Assembly: GCA_019916065.1 (NCBI GenBank)
Contig: JAINTL010000049.1
Location: 434,001-498,000, forward strand
DNA length: 64,000 bases
Source: Vitellaria paradoxa
Lineage: Eukaryota; Streptophyta; Magnoliopsida; Ericales; Sapotaceae
Direction of reading: 5' to 3'
The notes under the pieces were generated by a model. The model saw only the letters and a program-made list of their open reading frames with translations. It did not search any database and was not told the origin of the DNA. Positions 51,401 through 60,400 of the stretch are shown in pieces. The number at the start of each line of letters is the position of its first letter. Position 1 is the first letter of the stretch. Both the position numbers and the translations under genes were made by a program.

Positions 51401-54400
51401 TTGTGATTGATCCTTTCCTAGGTTAAATTATTGCGATTGTAGTTATTTCTTAATTTGTGTAGGTATCTATGTGTATAAATAGATGCTATAACAAGCATAC
51501 TGAAATCAAGTCATCCCACGCAATCCTTGAATTTTTATATGGTATCATAGAAAGATCCTATAATCTATTTGATTTCTCTTAGGTTCTTGTGTCTATATCA
51601 AAAAACCTAACTGCCTAAGTTTCTTGCGTCCGTATCATGAAAACAAAATTGACAATCTCACTAGTCACCAATCAATGGCGTCAATTCTCCATCGTCATCA
51701 AGCGTAGTCAAATTCTCGCAATCGACGCGCCCTAACCAACAACCCAATAGCCGATAGCATCATTCTTAGTCGTCGAAGCTTGACCATCGTTGACTCACTT
51801 CAACTAAGAGTTGAAGCCTTTATCGTCGAAGCCCTCATCGTAAACCCCTAACTATCGTTGTTGACTCAGCAACTTAGTCATCGCAGTGAACCTCATTGAA
51901 GGTTCCTTAGTTGAGTTGACTCACATCGGCTCAGCGATCTCAGCTATCACAGTTGCATCAACGACTGGCAAGGTATCCTATTCCCTTCATGGTTATCTTA
52001 TCCTAGCGCTACTCTTGGTATTCCTTTATGACTTCCGAATCAACTATCGTCACTAGTATTCCCATGGAATCAAAGACAATTGGCTTTGGAAATTGGCATA
52101 ATCATCTCACTACTAGAAAATTAAATGGGAAAAATTATCTTCAATGATCCATGGCAGTAAAAATTACCTTGAGTAGACTTGGCAAGTGGAGACATCTTAT
52201 TGACTTTGCACCATCATCATCCCAATCCTCCTATGACACTAGCATTTAGGATGACGTTGATATTGTGAGCTTTTTATGGGATTCTATGGGATTTGAAATT
52301 GCAGACCTTTGCATTAATTTAGATACTAGTAAGGACATTTGGGAGTATGCTTAGCTTTTGTGCTCTAATGACCTCAGTTGTCTCTATAATGTAACTAGTG
52401 ACTTTTCCAAGCTTCAGCAGTCTGGCAATGGCAAAAACATCACTCAATACTTTGCAACTCAAACAAAAATGTATGAAGAATTGAACTCACTCCAACTATT
52501 ATCCACTAACATTCATGAGATGCAAAAATATCGTGACCAAATAGTTGTTCTCAAGTTTCTTGCTGGTCTTGATCTAGAAGTTAAACTAGTATAGGCATAG
52601 ATATTTTGAGTAGTGTCTCTTCCATCTTTTATCCAGACATATTCTTAAACTCTAATGGTTGCATTCCAGAATTTTACTCCAAGAAAATTTGAGTCCACAT
52701 GGTCAGACATGTGCTTATACTCCTGATGGGCGTGATATGCGAGGAGATCACAATAATAAAGGCAAAGGGTCTCGGTCCAAGTGCACTTATTGTGGAAAGC
52801 TTGGACATGTCTGTGAGAAATGTTGGAAATTGCATGGTAAGGCAACTCATATCCAAGGGCAGACCCAGAAATTTTATTGTGTGGGAGCAAAATTAAATAA
52901 AAAGAAATATTACAAATTTTTAAATAACAACTAAAATAAGGCAAATTTAAAATGGTGTCTTGATTGGGAGATGATGAGAGTTTGAGAAAATAAAAAGAAT
53001 GGGTTGAGAGAGAGTGAAAGAGAAAGGTTGGGTTGAGAGAGAGGGATAGAGAAAGAGTGGTGTAAAAAAATAAAAAATAAAAAAACTACTGCAAATTAAG
53101 TTTGATAAGAGAGGGGGAGAGAGAGAGAGGTGGAAAAAATAAAAGAGGCTACTTAGGTTTAATGAGATGGGGAATGAAAGATGAAAAGACTTCGAGATAT
53201 TAAATGATGTGTATTTAGTTTATAGAGAGAGTGGATAAAGTAGCCCAAAAAAACAAAAGGAAAAAAAGTATAAATATAATTTTTTAAATTTAAAGAGGCA
53301 AATTTTAAATTTAGTGGGGGCAATTTATATATTATGTATTAAAAAATAAAAAAATAACATAAAATAAAATAAAAAATTTCCAGCTAGTGGGGCCAACTGC
53401 CCCCACTCGTCCCTTACTCAATCTGCCCTTGCTCATATGGCTCACGCAAGAATCTCTGAGCTGGCTATTTTTACTAACGGACCTAATTGCAGTGAGACTA
53501 GTTCATCTACACTTGCGACTATTTTCGGTGAAGAGTGTTCTAAGTTCTTCTACTATCAAAAAGTTCGGGCAATCACGTTACTTGTTCGTCTACATCCCTT
53601 GCATCCTATATTCTTGACTCTGATGTTTCAGATCATATGTCTAGAACACTTAGATTATTTTCTACCCTTCAACATTCATCTGCTATCCCTCTTGTTACTA
53701 CTGCTATTGAATCTAATAACCTCATGAGGGAATGGGTAATATCCATCCTTTTCTTACTTTACCTTTATCTTCTGCCTTATATGTACCATATTTTTTCTTT
53801 AATCTCCCATCTACAAGTAATTTACTTAGTAGTTAGATTGCTCTGTAACCTTTTTTCCTGATTCTGTTATTATTCTAAGGGAATCTACTACCTGTATGTA
53901 CCATTGCACCAGCCTCTACGGCATGTTCAACAATTCCTTCACCCCTTAATATCCACTACCGTTTGGTCATCCTTATATTATTGGATTGAATACAATGGTT
54001 CCTAGTTTATGTCATTTGAAATCTTTAGATTGTGAGTTGTGTCAATTAAGAAAGCATCATCGTGCTTCCTTTTCTCCTAGGATTAATAATAAGGATTTAC
54101 ACCCCTTTCACTTGGTTCATTCAGATATTTGGGGGTTGAGTTGTGTAATTTCTAAATTATGATTTCAATACTTTATGACTTTTGTGGATGATTTTTCAAG
54201 AACTACTTGGTTATATTTTATGGAAATTTGTTTTGAATTATTCTCTATTTTTAAATTCTTTTGTATTGAAATTCAAACATAGTCTAGTGTACCGAGTAAA
54301 ATTATTCGTAGTGCTAATCTTGAGGAGTATTTTTCAAAACCTTTCACTGATTTCATGTCCTCTCTTGGAATGATTCATCAATCTTCTTGTCATTGCACTT

Positions 54401-57400
54401 TGCAACAAAATGGAATAACTGAGAGAAAGAATTCACATCTCATTGAAACTGCACAATGTTTATTATTCCAAATGCATGTTCCTAAAGCCCATTGGGGCAA
54501 TGCAATACTTACTGTTTGTCACTCGATTAACTGGATGACTTTTTAATTTGCATAACATGTCCCTCATTCCATCTTGTTTCCCAAATAGCCCTTGTTTCCT
54601 GTCGCATTTGTTTTTCAACTTGATAGTGGGGTTAATAAACTTGCTCCCCATGCACATAAATGTGTCTTTGTGGGATATTCTCATTTACAAAAAAGGTATT
54701 AGTTTTATAGTCTATCTCTCAATCGATGCTTTATATGGGCTAACGTCACATTCTTTGGGTCTTACCTGTTCTTCTCTCCTTATCCATCTCTATCCTTTTT
54801 TTGATAAAGATGTCCCTTTACCAATTCTTCCTACAACTGCAGCTCTGCCTTCCCCTTCCACACGTCTCTCTTGTCATGACCTGCAGGTTTACAAGTGACG
54901 ACTGATAGTTGCAACTCCAGAACCTTCTATCACTTCAGCTTCTTCTCCTGCGTCTACAAAACTTGTTGATGATTTAGGTCTTCCCATGCTCTCTAGAAAT
55001 GTAAACATACTTATACTTCTCATCTAATTTCTAATTTTGTCTCTTATCATGCCTTATCACCCTCATACCATGCACTTGTTTTCTTTATATCTTTTATACC
55101 TATTCATAACTCTGTGCATGAAGTTCTTTCTCATCTCTATCGACTTCAAGTGCAAAAGGAAGTTTTCTTGTGTTGCTGAATTGTGGTTAGACCCCTCACT
55201 CTAGGGACCAAATGCAAATTTGGGAGTGGATCTCATTTCCGCAATTGAAACCCCTAATTTCTTTTGTAGTTACTAAACTTATGGAACAACCATCAAGGGT
55301 TAGATTAGGAGTACTATCAGATCTTCTGGTTCTAAATTCTACTTCTAAGGTCTAGATTGATGATTCCAAACTACCATGAAGTTTTTGGCTGGTTCATTTT
55401 AGAAGCTTTCTCTAAGTTGTGTTTGTTTGTGAATGTGATCATTGATGTGATAAATTGCTTGAATTCTTGTTTTCATTCTTTATTGTTTTCTCTACTTTAT
55501 TGCTGGTCTTCAAATTATTGGCCTAACAGTTGGAACACCATCTAAGTGCCTGCTCTTTGAGATTGTTTAGATTATCTATTTTCTCTAAATAGTCACTGGT
55601 AGAAAGTTCTTGTTGATGTAGTTTTTGTTCTGCAAGTTTTGCCTACAATATAAATCACAATCTTCCTTTTTCGAAATTTACATTTATTAAGCTAATGTTT
55701 GGAACATGCATTTGTGAAGGGAAAAGAAAAGTGAAGGAAAAATGTGTGAAAATGAAATAAAGTGAAAAAGTAATTTCATTTTTTCTTCTTGTGTTAGAAA
55801 AATGAGAAGAAAATGGATAGATATTTGTCAAGAAATTTTAAAGTTTTTTTTTTTGGTAAATAAGTAAGAAATTTTAAAGTTTACTTGGTTACGCATAAAA
55901 AAATGACACAAACTAGTAATTTTATTTTCCCTTTACATTTCTTTTTCTCCACAAATCTAAGCTCTGAATATAGTGTAAATTTCTTATTTTTCCACTATCA
56001 TATAGTGCCTAAGATCCATTATAGGCTATGAAGCACGGATACTTCAAATTAAGTGCCGTACTCGTATCGAATACTTCGGGGATACGGATACGGCTCGGAT
56101 ACGTATCGGATATGCCACGTGGCGTATCCGATTTTTTTATTTTAAATTTTTGGATAGGATACAGCTAGGATACGCGCAGGATACGGCAAGGATACTTCCA
56201 AGATACGGCAGGCGTCCAAACGTAATATTTTAAAACTTTTTTGGGGTAAAATTGATATGATAAAATTTTAGTAGGGGTCAAACCGTAATTAACTAAAATA
56301 TAGTTTAATACTTATTCTTCTCTTATGTATACTTGAGACGTCCGAAGGATAAAAAAAACCCTAGACCTTGACGATGGCACATGTTGCTCGACACCAACAG
56401 TCCCGACGATTTCGCCGGTTGCGGTGCCACCTCCGGCGACCTGCAAGGTAAGTTTTTTTTTTTTCTGTTTTATTTTTCTTTTTCATTGCAGTCTCTACAC
56501 TGATCTCTCTATCTCTCAAGTTGCGCTCTCTCTCTCTCTCTTTCTCTCTCGCGCTGCTCTCTCTCTCTTGCTGCTCCCTCCCTCCCTTCTTTTTCTATCT
56601 CATGATGTTCTGTCTCTCGCTGTTATCTATTGCTGTTTTTTTTTTTAATTGCCCGCTGTATTTCATTTTTTTTTAATTTCTGGCTGTATTTCGCTGCTTT
56701 CGTTGCTTAATTTCTGGCTATATTTCGTTTTTTTTTTTAATTTCTGGCTGTATTTCACTGCTTTCGCTGCTTAATTTCCTGCTTATTTTGTTGCTTTCAT
56801 TTGTTTGTGCACAGCTTTCTTTTTATTTTTTTATTCTAAATTTGTGTTGTATTGATATTAGAATAGTGGTATAAATTGAAAATATATGAATTTTAAAATT
56901 TGGAGATTATAGTTTTAAAACGCAAATTGAAAATAGATTGAAAATTTAATCTAACTATTTTTTATTAGACTTTAAATTTTTTTGCTCTCTAATTCTATTT
57001 TTTTTTATCACAGCCACTGTTTTGAAAACATGTCCACTTCAATTGCTAGTGTCACTCCTGTTTCTGATTGTGATGAGAATAAGCCACTTTGGAAATATGT
57101 AATGAAGATGGAAAAAAGTGGCAAAGGAGGAGGAGGCAATTCTCAATTTCAGTGTAATTTTTGCTGTGTAGTATACAAGGGTTCATACACTAGGGTGAGG
57201 GCACATTTGTTGAAAATCAAGAACATTGGAATTGCAGTATGTTCCAAAGTTACTAGCAAGGAAATTTCTGAATTTCAAAAACTGGAAGAAGAGGTAGAGT
57301 AGAGGCAAAAAAGCACACAACCAAAGAAGGTGCCTTTGCCTCCTGGCCCTCCTTCGTCATTTGGTGGCATATCTTTTACTCAAGCACAACAAGAAATTGA

Positions 57401-60400
57401 ATCAAAAAAGAGAAAAACCAGCTCTAGCGGGAGTGCAAGTGACAATCGCCTTTTGAAGGCTTTTAATATGGGGGCTCGAGATCATCTCCACAGTGACATT
57501 GCTAGGATGTTCTTCTCGTCAGGTTTGCCATTTCATTTGGCTAGAAACCCGTATTATGTGAGTTCTTACTCTTTTGCGGCAAATAACAACATACCTTGAT
57601 ACCTACCGCCAGGATACAATTTGTTGAGAACTACATTGCTTAAAAAAGAAAGGGCAAATATAGATAGGTTATTAGAACCTATTAGAGGCACATGGAGTGA
57701 GAAAGGGGTGAGCATTGTTAGTGATGGTTGGAGTGACTCTCAAAGAAGGCCCTTAATTAATTTTATGGTGGTGATAGAAGGTGTGCCTATGTTTCTTAAA
57801 GCGGTTGATTGCACGGGGGAAACCAAAGACAAGTATTTTATTGAAAATTTGATGAAAGAAGTAATCATAGAGGTTGGACCCCAAAATGTAGTCTAAGTGA
57901 TAACAGATAATGCTCCAAATTGTAAGGTGGCAGGACAGTTAATTGAGTCATAATTTCCTCACATTGTATGGACACCTTGTGTTGTGCATACTCTCAATCT
58001 TGCATTGAAAAACATTTGTTTCGCAAAAAATGTTGAGAATAATGCTTTCACTTTTGAAGAATGTTCATGGATTAGTGATGTTATTGGAGATGTTATGGTG
58101 ATAAAGAATTTTATCACTAATCATAGTATGAGGTTGGCAATATACCATGAATTTGTGCCTTTGAAGTTGCTTTTAGTTGCCGAAACCCGATTCGCTTCCT
58201 CTATTGTAATGCTTAGAAGATTCAAGCTCATAAAGCAAGGTCTTCGAACTATGGTAATTAGTGATAAATGGGCTTGTTATAAGGATGATGATGTGGAGAA
58301 GGCAAGATTTGTTTTCACTAAAGTATTGGATGACATATGGTGGGAGAAAATTGATTACATCATTTCCTTTACTGCACCCATTTACGACATGCTTAGGGCT
58401 TGTGATACGGATAAGCCATGTCTTCACTTAGTTTATGATATGTGGGATACAATGATTGAGCAAGTGAGAATGGCAATATATAGGCATGAGAAAAAACAAT
58501 TGGAAGAGGAGTCAACCTTTTATAATGTAGTGCATGAAATTCTTGTTGATCGGTGGAACAAGAACAATACCCCGCTTCATTGCTTGGCACATTCGCTAAA
58601 TTCAAGGTAATTTCAATATTTTAATTTATTAATTTTATTAGTAGGATTTAAAAATTCACATATAAAAATTAATTGTTAAATTAAATATTTGTTTTTTAGA
58701 TATTATATCGATCAATGGCTTCATAAGGATCCAAAGCGAGTTCCGCCACATAGGGATGAGGAGGTAACACTTGGACAAAACAAATGCTTAAAAAAGTACT
58801 ATGATGATCCAGAGAAGCGCAATAAGGCCATGTTGGAGTGTGCCAAGTTTTCGGCTAAAACGGGTCCATTTTCCGATTTTGATTCCATTCAAGCTAGATG
58901 GAATTATGATCCTCATAGTTGGTGGACTATGCATGGCACTTTTGCTCCACATCTTCAATCTGTGGCTTTAAAGCTACTTGCACAACCTGCATCCTCATCG
59001 TGTTGTGAGAGAAATTGGAGCACATACTCCTTTATTCATTCGGTGAGAAGAAACAAAATGACACCTCAACGTGTAAAGGATTTGGTTTTCATTCATAGCA
59101 ATCTTCGTCTTTTGTCAAGGAAAAGCGCACAATACTATCAAGGAGAAACGAAGATGTGGGACATAGCAGGAGACAAGTTTGAATCCCTAGATGAAATTAG
59201 AATTCTTGAAGTTGCCAACCTCTCACTTGATGAGCTTGAATTGGAATCTATCTTGTTTACAGATGATGGAGATGGAGATAGAGGAGTCAATGAAGAAGGG
59301 ACTGATGAGTTGATTGAAGTTGGATCCAACTAAAATTTAGGAAATGAAAAAACTATTTTTATTTTGGGATGTATGAAATTGTATTTGATACTTTTTTTTA
59401 TATTTGTGCTTTGTGTATGAATGATATTGGTAGTTTTGAATATGAATGATATTAATTTATGGATTGAATGATATTTTCCATGCTATATGATTGTAATTTA
59501 TATAACGTTTAGTAGTATGCAGATTTTATCTTCAAAAATATTTTAAATAAAATATATATTTTATTTTATTTTTTTGCCGTATCCCTGCCGTATCCGTATC
59601 TTCATTTTTTGAAAATTGCCGTATCCCGTACCCGTATCTGTACCCACTCCTGTATCCGTATCATAGATTATAGGTTTCCAATTTTTAAGAACTGGGAAGT
59701 GAAACTGTTGGCAAGAAGGGCTTTGTTCATAATGCCGTAAATATAGGCGTAGATTTTTGTTGGTTTATTTGAGGCCTTCTGTTGAAGTGATTAATTATGT
59801 ACCTGTCTGATGGTTGTTACTGGAAGAGGGCTCTTCAATTATACTTCTAAAATGTTAAAATTTTTAATTAGGTGAAAAAGGGAAGGGGGGGGGGGGGGGG
59901 AAGGCCCAAATGAATAACGAAAAGCACGCTACTGGAAATTTATTTTGGATGTATTCTTTCTTAATTTAACATAATTTATTTATGTTAAGAGATTTTTTTT
60001 TAAATACTTTACAAATCAACTTTGATTTGTTGAGAGGATTACGCTCTTTTTTGAGTCACAAAATCAAACTTAGTTGTGTGAAAGGCTAAGAGCAAGCAAA
60101 AACAAATAAAAGGAAAAAGAAAAATGAAATTCTCTCTGTCCTTGTCCACTCCCTTTTGTTCACCTTATTTTTCTCTACGATCTAAGCTTGCTATCTTAGG
60201 TATTTGGCAAGATTGTTTATGTCTTTATATTCGTGAGAACTGAAGCCATTGTACCATCATCTATAGAAATGCTATTTTTAGAGTTGAGAGTAAGCAAAAA
60301 CAAATAAAAGGAAAAAGAAAAATGAAATTCTTTCTGTCCTTGTCCACTCCCTTTTGTTCACCTTATTTTTCTCTGTGATCTAGGCTTGCTATCTTGGGTA

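Larger units (their letters stand above)
51306..55175 (+). mobile_element. Copia F, 3'-truncated LTR retrotransposon
   Basis: The probable 5' LTR runs from TGTTGATCCTAGG (51306) to about 51539, then a primer-binding site TGGTATCATAG (51540-51550). Gag follows ([12 protein letters not shown], 52110; [20 protein letters not shown], 52530) with a CCHC knuckle [14 protein letters not shown] at about 52780, and integrase with VDDFSRTTW (54185) and [11 protein letters not shown] (54400). The sequence stops after a Copia linker region near 55175. No reverse transcriptase, RNase H or 3' LTR is present. A 0.5-kb foreign insert lies at 52868-53400. Confidence 0.75.
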
